NCBI GenBank assembly: GCA_030704615.1
Contig: CM060734.1
Coordinates: 55,754,042-55,818,041, forward strand
Direction: 5' to 3'
DNA length: 64,000 nt
From: Takakia lepidozioides
Lineage: Eukaryota > Streptophyta > Takakiopsida > Takakiales > Takakiaceae
In this document: positions 48,671 through 61,051 of the stretch, in pieces
Position numbering within the stretch: the first letter of the stretch is position 1
Layout of the letters: each line of letters begins with the position of its first letter
The notes under the pieces: model-generated
Seen by the model: only the letters and a program-made list of their open reading frames with translations
What the model was told of the DNA's origin: nothing
Databases searched by the model: none
Made by a program: the position numbers and the translations under genes

Positions 48671-50299
48671 TATATTTAATAACACACATCATTACCATGG
48701 TACAACCGGACAAGATTTGAACACCAAATCTCTTACTTATTTTTCTATGTTTTTAACCACCACAGTACCCATCACTTTCTGCAAACTATTGAAATATCTA
48801 ATGTTTTATGTGCATATTTATGTGTTTTGTGGCCCCAGCAGACTCGCTTGCCCTAGCAGACCTTGTAGATTGGTTGGGTCCGGGTAGGGGCGCTCCCACC
48901 CTTCGCGACCCCTCTGCCACACGCGGGCCCGCCACAGAAGACGCTAATATCAAACAATGAGAAGCTACAATTTTTTCCTAGAATTTGAAGAATTAAATCT
49001 TAAATTATTGAAATCCTTTTAGATTTTTCCTTAATAGAGTGCTTTTGTGAAAGACTGGTCCAGCCGCACTGTAATGTGCACAATATTGGTTATATTTACA
49101 CATTGGAACACTACCTCTTTGAGTGCAATTATGCCATGCAAGTATTGGAGGTGGTAGATGGGGGAAATACATGGGTTGAAGAGCTTCAAAAAGTTTTTAT
49201 AAATATTACATTATTCTTTTTTGTGTACAACTGAGATCGTGTACTGCTATATGACCATATTTGATCAAACATAACCTAAGTTCAATGAATAAAGGTGTGG
49301 TTTCTTTGACATGTGAGGCATGTGGTATTGGTTGCTTGCACATATTCCAGTTGTCCAAATCCATTAAGTTGATAATCTTTTGCCAATGCCATTTGAAGTT
49401 TTCTTCTAGTTGATTTTAAGTCTGTTACTAAAGAACAATGTTTGGATGGTCATTCTATATTTGATATACTATTATGTGTGAGTCATCAACAACCTTGATT
49501 TGCACTTTTGTTTTTTATATAATTTTTGTGTGAGCGTAAAAGAATATTTTGATGGTGTCATGCTTTATCGATGCATTAATGATTATGTTGATTCATCATC
49601 AAATTTATCCTTATTAATAAGGATTTGTGGATGCCCTATAACCAACCTATATGTCAGAGATCATTTGAGTTTGAATTGGTGAAAGACAAGTGAAATCAAT
49701 ATGTGGGTGTCATTCATCTCAGTTCACAATCATCTCGTTCAAATGAAGCGACTCAAAGTTTGTATTGTCTACCTTATAAATGGGTCGGGATATTCACAAT
49801 TAGTTTATTATATCATGTTTTGCGTTCCTCTCACGAGCTCTTTTGTTGTCTAATGTTTTTATGTTACACTCTCTTGCACATATCTCATGTTCAGTAGTAT
49901 TTTACACAACAAGCACGTCATTGTGATACCGAACAGAAATTATAGGTCCCTACACATTGCGTGAAAGTTGCCATCAGCTCCTCTACAATGTAAAAATTAC
50001 ATGACACATCTACATCTTCTTGCTAAATGGTCATCCACCTTTATTTTTTAGCTTGTTAAATGTAGATAATGATGAAAATAATCGTATATTTCTTTATTTT
50101 CTCCTTAGGATTGTCAATCAAAATCCTCTTGTGTCCCCACCTCACAAACCATACTTTGTATAAAGAATGTCAATGTTAATGAAAATGATCACATGAATCA
50201 AATTTGCATTTTCCTATGATGATTGATAAACAAAAACGTGCTAAGCACAATGAGTTTGAGTGTGGGGCAAATACTTACCTTCAACAAACACATGTTGAA

Positions 50300-50900
50300 T
50301 TTCCACAACCTTGGACTTGTTCAGTTAGAGAGAGGGCCTAAGAAGATTTATCCTTTGAAGGAAGAGAGGTGGAGAGTCTACAGAGAGCGGAAGCGTGCGC
50401 TAGACCCAGAAGTAAGGTTGGCCAAGATGTTGGCAGGCAAAGAAAAATATTGGGAGATTGAGTGGGAGGAGCAGCAAAGGTTGGACGAAGAGAAAGTGGA
50501 GAACATTCCCCCCATGCCCGCTATCCTTCCTCACAGAACCTGAGGACTATAAGCTCATGCGCATGGTGAACGATCAAGAGTGACCCTTGAGGAGGACTTC
50601 ACCTAAGGCTGCGATATGTTGAAGAGCTACCAAGAGACATAGGTTGGAAAGAGGGCTACACGGATAATGAAGTGCAGTCCCTCACAGAGAAGATGAAAGA
50701 TTTGGCACAGACTATTTAAACCTCGAATACGGAGGAGCAATAACAGAAGCTGCGATTTGACGCAGTGTAGGAGTTTGTTGAATACATGGGCTGGTACGAG
50801 CTATATATGCAGTGCGAAAGGAAGTTGAGCATTGAAGATCCAAAGAAGACCGAGGAACGCAAAAAAGCTTTCTTAAGGAGCAAGAATGGAGAAAAAAATT
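50300..50900 (+). pseudogene. Decayed coding sequence of unknown origin
   Basis: A lysine/glutamate-rich frame (KKIYPLKEERWRVYRERKRA, EVRLAKMLAGKEKYWEIEWE) ends near 50541. It continues in a shifted frame as PEDYKLMRMVNDQE and later, after several stops, as EFVEYMGWYELYMQCERKLS and IEDPKKTEERKKAFLR. At least five in-frame stops and one or more frameshifts show it is dead. The peptide style suggests a former host or mobile-element gene. I do not recognise the family. Confidence 0.4.
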
Positions 50901-53111
50901 ATTTACCTATCTAAACTCCAAGATTATAATCCGAGTTTTCCAAAGCGTGTATGACTTTCTTTTGCAGAATAAGATGATATACGATCAAATTAAAAAGGTC
51001 ATCATCTCATATTGAAAACTGGATGATTGAAAATTTATATGATCAACAGTTTGGTCACACATCAACTCCTGAAACTCTGAATCGGGTTCTAACACCACAT
51101 TCATCTTAGTAGGGATACCTGAATAGTGGCGCCAAGAATAATCCCAAGTAAATAGTTCGGGCTCAGAAGGGCAGCAATGGCCATCATAATACTCTCCACC
51201 ACCAATATGGTTGCAAGTAAACATAACACAAAGTATGCAAAGTGATCAACACCTGGGTGCAACTGGATCAAATAATATGCAATGAGCGAGGACAGTACTT
51301 ATATCAACATCAGAAATGGCAGTGAGTTTTTGCAATCACAAATTGTTTGCAATCGCAATCCTAAAGCTTCTTCTGTTCTTGTTCTACATATTCTGTACAT
51401 GTTTTGATCAATGAAAATCCGAAACCTCAAAACAGGAGGCACGCATTGTGGCCATGACCTAGGCGTCATCTTTCTTCTCAACTAACTTTCCAAAATGCTC
51501 AACGAGCTTTCCAAAATGCGACACCATGGTGCGCTGGTTACTTGAAGCTGCATGCTCTGCATCAAAGGTTGCATTTACTTTTGACTGTAAACTAGACACA
51601 TTGTAGTTGTATCCAAGGTGTTCGTTAAAGACTTCACAAATCGATTACTGCAATATTTGAGGATTCTGATTCTTGAGGCAACATTTTAGACTTGGAATGG
51701 AGGATCTAGTTTTCAGAATCTTTTTAGAAATTTCAGTTTGAGTTTGGCTGAATTTCCGATCATGTACTTAGACTTTTAGTCCGAAATCTTCATCTGGAGT
51801 TCTTATGTTTCATGAATTTTAATTAGTGTAACACCGTGTTCCAACTTGTTGATCGCATAAGGTTTTCCTCCTCATGGATTTTGTCCCATGAGAGGTTTTT
51901 CACCCTGGGATGATGAGGAACACCATGGCGAGGTATCTGCCTTATATTTTACCTCGCATGAGCTTCAAGGGGATGTCTTCACATATGATGTCTTCACATA
52001 TGTGATGCCCCATGATTGTGATGCTTTGGTGCTTTATCATCATGAATCTATCAAGCTCATCCTTTGCATTTAGTAGTCAATGGCATAGTACCATTATATT
52101 TGGCTTGTGACGCTACGTGTACAACTAACCTTGGTGAAGATGTATATAGCTACCTCGTGAAGACGGTTTCATCAGGCTTCATGGTTTAAGCTAGGACATG
52201 ATGCAATTTTGGGTAACCTATGTGGTGTTGCTGGGCGTTGGCTCATCTCAACCTAAGGTTGTGGGTATTCCTCATAGGAATAAAGGGGTCCATTCTCGTA
52301 TACATTGCTATATAGATGTGCTGTTCCTTGTGCATGTTTGACGTTCAGTCATCTTGTGATCTGCTCCTCTACGTGCACCTCTGTCTCTGCTTTGCATTTG
52401 CATGCTGTTCATTGAGTTACTCACCCTAAATTGAGCTATGCTGCACGAGGACAGGAGAACCTCATCCAAGCTCGAATAGACGTCTTCACAAGAGTGATCC
52501 CTCTCAAGTTTTCAAAAACTTCTGAAATGTTGTGAAGGACTGAAATGAAGAAAAATGGTAGTTGAAAGATAACAATGACATGGATCCAAGGAAACGAATG
52601 AATGGTTAGAAAGAGGGATGAAATGGTTTGGTGGATGCCTGAGTTGGACATGTATGACACTATGTATGTCACAGTGGATAATTACTTGTGTCATTGTACT
52701 GTAAGAAGCTGAGAGCCAGCATAATTGGAGGGGAGAGAGAAGAGGGGGAGGAGGAAGAAAGAGAGAGAGAAAGGATTCTGAAGTCCACACTCTGAGATAT
52801 GCATCTTCCCTCTGAACAGTTTGGTTTGAAATACTACGTAAGAGAGGGACAGTGTGTGAGTGTGAGTGTGAGTGTTTCTTTGAAGGTGGGTAGCTCGGCC
52901 ACTTTAGTTTGACAGCAGTCAGAAGTTTGCTCAGGTTGCTGAACCTGACAGCATTTCTCGGTTTTGCACGGGTGCGATTGAGGTGTTTGATTGGGAAAAA
53001 ATAGGGTGACTTGTTTGTATGACTTTCTGTGCTTTTATGTTTGTCCGTGTGTGAGTGTTGGAGAAAGGGACAGAGCTGAACCGTTTGTCCAATATTGGGC
53101 TTGGCATCAAG
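50901..53111. other. Intergenic, AT-rich; FTHFS promoter side at the right
   Basis: This contains a 15-bp tandem (GATGTCTTCACATAT twice, 51972-52001) and an LTR-like stretch near 51840-52320 with CATGAGAGGTTTTTCACCCTG. It also has a GA-rich tract (about 52725-52770) and a GTGTGAGT microsatellite (52852-52875) just before the FTHFS gene. No reverse transcriptase or integrase signal was seen. Confidence 0.45.
52852..52875. repeat. GTGTGAGT-type microsatellite
   Basis: Short GTGTGAGTGTGAGTGTGAGT array in the probable 5' leader of the FTHFS gene. Confidence 0.8.
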
Positions 53112-56100
53112 ATGGGCACCACGCGCAAGTTGCAGGTGGTCACTCCAGTTCCCGCTGATATCGACGTAGCCAATTCCGTGGAGCCGCTGCCCATTTCGGA
53201 GATCGCCCATGAGCTTGGCTTGCAAGCGGAAGACTTTGAGTACTATGGGCCTCGCAAGGCGAAGGTAATTACCTCCCCGTTTCTCCTTCTGTTTGTGCTT
53301 GGTTTACCTCTACTTTTTCAGCATTGCTTACTCAATGCCAGATCTGCAGTGTGGGTGCCTTCATTCAATCCGATGGTCTTTTCTTCCTCAATTTCATAAA
53401 TTCCAGTCCTTTCCGGTCTTGAATATGAGGGATTCTTTCAGAGCGGAATTCAACCATTGCGTCTCAAGCTTCTCTGTAGTAGGATCTAAATTGAAATGAC
53501 ACATTATGCTCAATCTTCTTGTCATGAAGTTTGACGCTGATTCTTAAGTGATAACACTCAAAATCTTCAGGCTTCCACACCGATTTGGGACTGTAGTTGG
53601 GTGGATAGACAGGCTTATATTGGGGGATGCTCCAATATGCTGACAACTATAATCATTCATTTACCTCAATTGTTTAGGTCTAAGAGTCTGAACATCTCTT
53701 CCTACCAACTGGTCTTACCACTGTGTCCCTGGAGCTATAATCTTCAGCACAAATTATCTCAATAGGCAGACCCTTATTCCTGAAAACACATCACCAAGAA
53801 ATCAACTGTATCTCCTGGGTGGATATGGTCAGTAGGGTGAAAATCAAAACTTGCTTTGTGACTGCAGGTTCTTCTCTCTGCCCGTGATCGTTTGAGAGAC
53901 TCGCCTGAAGGGTATTATGTGGTTGTTGGTGGCATTACACCCACTCCGTTAGGGGAGGGAAAGTCCACCACAACCGTTGGCTTGTGTCAGGCACTCGGGG
54001 CTCACCTTGGAAAAAAGGTATGCAAATTGAACTATGCTCAGGATTGGACTTTGTCTCTGACTTCCACTCTAGATGTTTCTCATCTGCAGCGGAGTATTGT
54101 GAATCTGCTCTGGAGCCTGGCAGGTCATGCAGGCATTGTCCACCTGATTCCATGCTAGATTTCTTCAAACTTAATAGTGATGGTCTCAAGGTGCTGAAAT
54201 GCTAGTGGTTGAGTAACAGACAGGATTGAAACCCTGTGTGAACTGTTGATGATGGGGAACACAAAGGTTCTTCTTGTTGTGCTTCTCATAGTCACCTAAC
54301 CTCAATGTATGGACCTTTGAAGGTAGAGGACCCTCTGTAACTCCCCTGCGAGGAGATGTATGTGCAGGTAATGACATGTCTGCGTCAGCCAAGCCAGGGC
54401 CCCACATTTGGAATCAAGGGAGGGGCAGCAGGAGGGGGCTATAGCCAGGTTATTCCCATGGACGAATTCAACCTCCATATGACAGGCGACATTCATGCCA
54501 TCACAGCAGCCAACAACTTGCTTGCAGCAGCAATAGATGCCCGTGTCTTTCACGAGGCCACACAGTCAGACAAAGCACTTTTTAACAGACTCTGCCCTGC
54601 CACTAAAGAAGGAAATCGTACATTTGCCAAGGTGATGCTGAAACGCTTAAAAAAACTGGGCATTCTGAAGTCCAACCCCAATGATCTAACCCCTGATGAA
54701 GTAAAGCGGTTTGTACGGTTGGATTTGGATCCAGCTCAAATCACCTGGAAGCGAGTACTGGATGTGAATGACCGTTTTCTCCGGAAAATTACTGTAGGAC
54801 AGGGTCCTGACGAGAAAGGCATGACAAGAGAGACAGGTTTTGATATTGCAGTTGGAAGTGAAATTATGGCTGTATTGGCACTTACAACCTCTCTTGCAGA
54901 TATGCGAGAGAGACTAGGCAACATGGTGGTGGGAACTAGTCGTGGGGGAGATCCTGTCACAGCTGATGACCTAGGCACTGGGGGGGCACTCACTGTGCTT
55001 ATGAAGGATGCCATCAATCCCACGCTGATGCAGACCTTGGAAGGCACTCCGGTGCTAGTGCATGCAGGGCCGTTTGCCAACATCGCCCATGGAAATTCAT
55101 CGATTGTTGCAGACCAGATTGCGCTGAAACTTGTGGGGCCCGGCGGTTTTGTGGTCACTGAGGCAGGATTTGGGGCAGATATTGGCACAGAAAAGTTCAT
55201 GAATATCAAGTGTAGGTACAGTGGGCTAAAGCCCCACTGTGCAGTCATTGTAGCCACAGTAAGGGCGCTAAAGATGCATGGTGGGGGCCCTGAGGTTGTT
55301 GCTGGAAGGCCACTGGACCATGCTTACAAGACAGAGAATTTGGAGCTGGTGAGAAAAGGGTGTGCTAATCTGGCCAAGCATATTGAGAACACGAAACTGT
55401 ATGGTGTCAACGTGGTGGTTGCTGTCAATGCTTTTGCTACCGATACAGACGATGAGCTTGCAGCAGTAAAGGAGGCATCCATAGCAGCTGGTGCGTTTGA
55501 TGCAGTTATCTGCACTCATTTTGCACATGGAGGTGCCGGTGCGGTAAGCCTCTGTCTCTGACTCGGCAAACAACTTCTCATGAGTACGTTCTCTTATTTG
55601 GAAGACTGAAATGATACCCTTTCGCCAGAGGTGGATGCCATTGTCAATTTGTAGACAACAGAGAAGAGCCTGGAAACTACCGTTGCATTACATTTCTTAG
55701 CGCATTTGACAAGCTGTTGTGAAGCTGACTTGGAGGCTGAAGTGTCTACGGTCACGTCGGAAGCACGAAGACAAAATCTGTAGGCTGAGCCTAAAGCCCT
55801 GGCCCTGTTGGATCTGATTTCTGGGCAGCTCACATAAGCAGATTGATGCTTGTGTGAAGGGCTTTCTAGAGGAATCTGGAAAGCCTGAACTAATTGTTCA
55901 TGTCAAGGTAAGTCCCACTACTGGAGTGAGCCCCTCACAAAGGTAGTGTCTGCTCCTGTTGTTCTGCCCATGGGGTCTATGGCCACAAGTCTATGGAAAA
56001 CAACGTCTAATGAGTACATTCTCTCTCTCTCTCCCTCTTGTTGACATGTAATGCTTCCTAAAGCCTGCAAGTACTTCTGAGCATTTTGTATAGAACTTCT

Positions 56101-57276
56101 GTACAAACATGAGAACTACTACAGCGATGTTTACTCGAGACACCTCTTCAGTACTGAAAACCTTGCTTTGAAACAAGTGTTGATTGGCTTGTGCAGGTGG
56201 GCTTGGGCAGTGCCGTGCAGAAGGCATGCGAGCAGCATGATGGAGGATTCAAGTTTTTGTACCCACTCACCCTCAGCATCAAGGAAAAGATTGGGATGAT
56301 TGCGGTTTCTTATGGTGCCGATGGTGTTGAGTTCTCACCTGAGGTGAGACTTTCTCTGCTCTACAACATACTTCCCAAGTGCTTTCTTCCCTCACTGTCA
56401 ACACGTGCAAACCTGAACTTTGTGCACAGTGTATGCACATTCTCTTAGATAGACAAAAGTACACTTTACCATGTGAGGCATAGTAATTATTTATTTCAAC
56501 ATCAAGAACACTGGTTCTGAACTGATGTAGAAGATGACCACCACATTTGAGTACAGCTTAGACCTAGAAACTATTTGAATGGGTTCCTACAATTCCGTGG
56601 ACACTGACAAACTCTTTAGCCAAGCCAATGCTAAATTATAGTGGTAAGTTGCCCAAGAGCACACCCTTCATTTGTCCTCAGTGCTGGTGGATTTCTTGGC
56701 TTACTACTGCGAATCAATATCTTTGCTGTAGCAGTCAAGTGTCCCAGCTCTCATAATATAAAGGTGGTGAACATTAAGGTGTACTCAGGGTAGATGCATC
56801 ATCTCACAAAATTGTTGGGGCCAAAATAAATGACTGGTCAATCCAGGAATCATGTCCTTTGCATGTTGTTGTTGATCTTCGGCCATGTCAAGGTGAAGGC
56901 ATCGGCACCCACCCTTTTTGCCAGTACTTTCTGACAGCTTGTTGTAGGATATGGAGGAAAGGCTCTATTTTGTCTCATATGTCAGGCACTTCATTTGCAG
57001 GCGGAGAAGCAGATTGAGACATATACGAGGCAAGGCTTTGCTGATTTGCCTATCTGTATGGCAAAGACACAATACTCATTCTCCCACAATGCTGCTGCAA
57101 AAGGTGTTCCAAAGGGTTTTGTTCTTCCCATTCGAGATGTGAGGGCAAGCGTAGGTGCGGGATTTATCTACCCCTTGGTTGGTGCGATGAGCACCATGCC
57201 TGGCTTACCAACCCGCCCTTGCTTTTTCGACATTGATTTGGATCTTGAGACAGGCAAAGTCTTGGGTCTGTCATAG
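53112..57276 (+). CDS. Formate-tetrahydrofolate ligase (10-formyl-THF synthetase)
   Basis: Makes 10-formyl-tetrahydrofolate from formate, THF and ATP, feeding cytosolic one-carbon metabolism. Five exons: 53112-53264, 53868-54017, 54368-55543, 56197-56343, 57001-57276; all phase 0, total 633 residues, the usual plant monofunctional length. Start [21 protein letters not shown]-loop TPLGEGKS (77-84). Then [104 protein letters not shown] and [10 protein letters not shown], to the C-terminal GKVLGLS. No transit peptide. Intron 3 holds two copies of a dispersed repeat and an in-frame 66-bp exon-like segment. Confidence 0.96.
55564..55593 (+). repeat. Dispersed intronic repeat, partial copy D
   Basis: CGGCAAACAACTTCTCATGA followed by GTACGTTCTC resembles the right half of the family element. 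It lies in FTHFS intron 3. Confidence 0.4.
55975..56020 (+). repeat. Dispersed intronic repeat, copy C
   Basis: GTCTATGGCCACAAGTCTAT, then GGAAAACAACGTCTAATGAG and TACATTCTCTCT. It lies in FTHFS intron 3 and is close to copies A and B2. Confidence 0.65.
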
Positions 57277-58995
57277 TTGTTTCTTGGTTACACCACTGAA
57301 GGAGGTGTCATAGCTTGATGAACATGAGGCTTGATCAGAAGCAGCAACGACGATGTTGAGAAGCTGATAAAACACTAAGAACAATTCAGACTTCTTAAAT
57401 GCCATCCATGTGACACTAAATTGTTTGGGATCAGATTTGTTTCTGGACCCTAATTATTTTCTCTTGATTAACTCAACAATCGCATGTAATGACATTCTGG
57501 ACACGAGTCATTCACTGAAGTTAACAGCTTACCTTCAAAATTTGGGCAGCAAGTAGCAGGCATTGGCAAGCAGCTCCAGGCACGGAGTGCCCTGGACTAA
57601 CTACTGTAAGAGCATGTACTTAAAGTCGCTGGTGAGGTGACATTGTTTTTGGAAAGCAGCAGGTAGATTGCTAGCAAAAGTCGTTGGAGCTGCAAACCCA
57701 AATAGTTCCTCCAACTGAAACACATCCAGAACTGACTTTGGCAGCAGTTCTAATACTTTTCACACCTCTAGTGTACTTAACTCTTAGTAAGGGGTAAGAG
57801 GATGCTATGAAAACTACGAGACAGATCAGAACTTAGTGGGAGCGAGCAGCTAGCCTGATCTTTTTCTCTCTTTGGTCGTGGACTGATTGAATGCAACTTG
57901 GGAATGAGCAGACTGCCATGGTGAAAGGAAGAAAAGCAGCACTTTGCATTCCCCATGAAGCCCTGGTTCTCCTCCCTCCAGCTTGAGCTCAAAACTGACC
58001 ATTGTGACTACGCAGCGACATTTACTGTTAGACAGTTCAATGGAAGCAATGGAAGCAAGGCAAGTACACTTCTGCAAGCTCTGATAAGTCAAAACTAGTA
58101 CACCCTCTTTGTATACCACACGGTGAAAGCAATCTGCATGTATGTACTGAAAGAATGTTGTGTGAAATTTGACCGACACAAATGTCAGTTATTTACATAC
58201 TAGTATCTCAGTGACTTCACCAATGCCCCGATGAAGGACTTCAAACTTAGTCATTTGGGCTTCTGACAGGCTAAGTGAATTTACAGACCCACCTAAAATC
58301 TCTGTGGCTTTTCCTATGGACTTGCCAAGATATTTCCTGATTTTTCCAAGATTGACTAACCTCTATCAAAGCCTCCGCCTTTGGATAACTGTCCATGTCT
58401 CAGTACTAAGACTACAATCTTGAGCCGTGCTGCAGCATTGCATTTTGTTGAGCCAGAATGCAGCAAGAAACTTCCCACTTGGAGTGACAGACAGTGGCTG
58501 ATCCCTCATGAAATACATATATCACTACAAAACTTCACAAATTCCATGCCCCGGAAAAGAATTATGCCAGTATCCAGGGGCAGATCCCTTAAAAGATGGA
58601 AGGGATGTGTTGAAGCATTTACTCAACATTGTATGATACAGGGCACGGAAGGGAGGGGCAGTCCTGGCTTAAGCAAAGTATCAATGTTTCGAAACAGCTC
58701 TCTATGGTTTTGTATGATCTTCCTCCATGACTCAGACTCCATCGGTGCAGTGCATACTTGAGACTGCTCGATGCTAAGATCTGGCGCAGTAACGTATCCA
58801 AACGTGCTTGGCTTTGCATCAAAGCATGCAAAGTTTTGTCGGACGACACACCACACACCTTGAAGAGGATTACATCCATAGGTAACATGAGCCACTTCTT
58901 GAACGCTGAATTTCCAATGGGAAGGTCGGCACTTTAATTATGTCCCCCTGCTTTTCTTGATAGTCCAAAGCTAGGGAAGAAGAAAGGGAAGGGTC
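57277..58995. other. Intergenic between convergent 3' ends
   Basis: FTHFS 3' region and the 3' side of the SMI1/KNR4 gene. Minus-strand open frames at 58619-58895 lie beyond that gene's stop and are probably untranslated. No repeat or RNA gene was seen. Confidence 0.5.
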
Positions 58996-61051
58996 TCAGG
59001 CCTGAGCAACATACTCAGCAAGTTTGCTAATTCGTGCAGCAAGCTCAGGTGATAGCTTGGATGCGGCTCGTCGGGGTTCCCGATAGGGCAGGTCCAATTT
59101 CATGGTGTCAGTGACATCTGGATTGCTCCATCCAGCTTTTTTCAAAGAGGTGGAGAGCAACTCCACTTGCCTCACCAAGCCATCCAGCACTGCCTGCAGG
59201 CACAGTTACACACGTTAAGAAACTTTTACCTTAGCAACCACTACTAAGTAGAAAAGTTTGTCTGCCGATTTCAGGTTAAAACAACATCACAGATTGGACA
59301 TGGGCTACAAGTGTATTGCTGTTCAAGGCTTTGGCTAAGACAAGCTCGGAATTTCCCTGCTTTCAAGGAATCCCCATGAAAAGACAAGCAAAATCTAGAT
59401 ACCCTGTTTTTAACTACATCAACAGAAAGTACGGACCTCTCCTCCTGAAACGACCCATACAGGGCCAACCTAGCAAAATGTGACAGCCTTCTACTGACAA
59501 GCGCTCTGTTACCTGTGCATCCAGCTGTTGGTTCCACTGCTCTCGGGGTGGCGAAGTATCCATCATGTCTGAGATGTCATCCTCTTTCCAGCCTCCGTTG
59601 CGAAGCACAGACGAAATCTCCTGCAAATAACCAGTCAAAGATCTCGGGACAAAACTGTTGTGAAAATCAGTGAACGCTTTGTCATTCCAAATCGCTTCTT
59701 CATTCTTCGTGGGATCCTGGTCTTTCGTATCGGCCAAATGTTTCTGCACAAATTTGGTTTGCACTTTGCTCAGATCTTCATCCACTTTACATGCGGAAAA
59801 GAGGCCCTCTGCTTGGGCCGCAGCATGCATCGCCTGCTGTTTCTCTGCCAGGTCACTCCAGAACTCAATCCGCCGGGGGATCCTGGCGGGCCATGCAGGC
59901 ATTGCGAAATGCAACAGTGTTTTGCTGGAGAGTGTCCTCTCTTGAGAAAAATTGTACCTGCTAAGGTCATCTGGGCCTCCACCATTCCTGGGGCAGTCAT
60001 CTGAATCTAATGACCTCACATCGAAGCTCTTCGAATACGTGAGCCTCCGGCTCGACCCCCCTTCCTGAAATCGTCCGAATGCACTCAACTGTTTGCCAAC
60101 GCCATTCGAACTTCCCAGGAAAGCCTCCGAATGTTTTGCCAGAGAATCTAGATTACGGCCCCACGTTTCCCCTGACCCATCTGATTTCCCAGAGCCAGAC
60201 GCCTCTGTCGAATCGGTTCCTGTAGAGGAGTTGGAATCACGATGGACCGAATCCAGATCTCTATCACTATCCCTCTCTCCCTCTGTTCTTCCTTGTTGAC
60301 CCACATCGTCCCCATCCCTTCGCCCCGAACCTGAATCACCGCCTCTCAGAAGGTCTCTCGAACTACCCAGTCTTCCCAATCCTTCGCTCAAATCCAGAAA
60401 TGCTGGAAACTCAAGGGGAGGCTCCAACTCATGGGGAAGGAACGCCTCGCGCTCAAAGAAATCTGCAACATCGTATCCACAGTAGACCACATCTTTCCTG
60501 TAGACGAAGAAGACCGGATTGCCTGCAAGGTTAGGCCAGCAAGGGATGTAGCAATGATTGTAGATGGGGACCAGGATGGGAGATTTACGCAAGGCAATGC
60601 GCGCAATACGAACAGCCTGATCAGTATCGGCAGGCCGTGGGCCCCAATGTTTCCACCAGAATTGTCCTGTCCCAACCTCATGTGATATACCCGCAATGGG
60701 AAGACTGAGGCGCATTCGAAGCTGTTGCGAACCCTCTCTCCTCCAGTCAGGGAAACCCTCCCCTACAGGCAGTCCTTCTTGAAGGATTCCCTTCAAATCA
60801 GGAGGGAACGTGAAGCCAAAGGCAGCCTCCACCCTTTCAAACTCCTCATCAGACAGGCCTTTCGCAATTGGAACGTGGAATTTCTTCAGATGATCTATCA
60901 CAGTACGGGCATATGCAGCGAAGGAGAAGTGTACCCTGCGCGTGCCTGGGGGGGTAGTGGGGCCTGCCTTAGCCCTTGCAGAGAGGCGCTTGAGGCCTGC
61001 TACATGAGCTTGATACTGGTGACTCACTCTCTGTGGTTCCACATCCAACAT
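58996..61051 (-). CDS. SMI1/KNR4 (SUKH)-domain protein, plant family
   Basis: Two exons, 61051-59513 and 59193-58996, joined in phase 0; 578 residues. I chose ATG 61051 (MLDVEPQRVSHQYQAHVAGL) because plant homologues start just before HVAGLKRLS; the open frame itself reaches 61183. The SMI1/KNR4-like domain begins near residue 66 (GLSDEEFERVEAAFGFTFPP) with LPVGEGFPDWR at about 93-103. Then WWKHWGPRP, KSPILVPIYNHCYIPCWP, AGNPVFFVYRKDVVYCGYDV and FFEREAF. Residues about 265-330 are Ser/Asp/Gly-rich and disordered. A C-terminal repeated helical pattern (LRNGGWKEDDISDMMD and LKKAGWSNPDVTDTMK) spans the intron. Fungal relatives regulate cell-wall synthesis; the role in plants is not known. Confidence 0.85.

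Larger units (their letters stand above)
46527..49999. other. AT-rich intergenic region with degenerate repeats
   Basis: No gene is supported here. It holds the second copy of the 75-bp repeat (46671-46745), a 93-bp imperfect tandem pair (47613-47790), a further repeat pair near 47794 and 47964, and a stretch of short GCGGACT/AGACCCT motifs (48560-48670). This looks like old mobile-element sequence, but no domain is readable. Confidence 0.5.

Noticed and set aside
51840-52320. LTR-like sequence with short palindromes
   Set aside because: No second LTR, primer site or retroelement domain is visible, so it stays a weak hint only.
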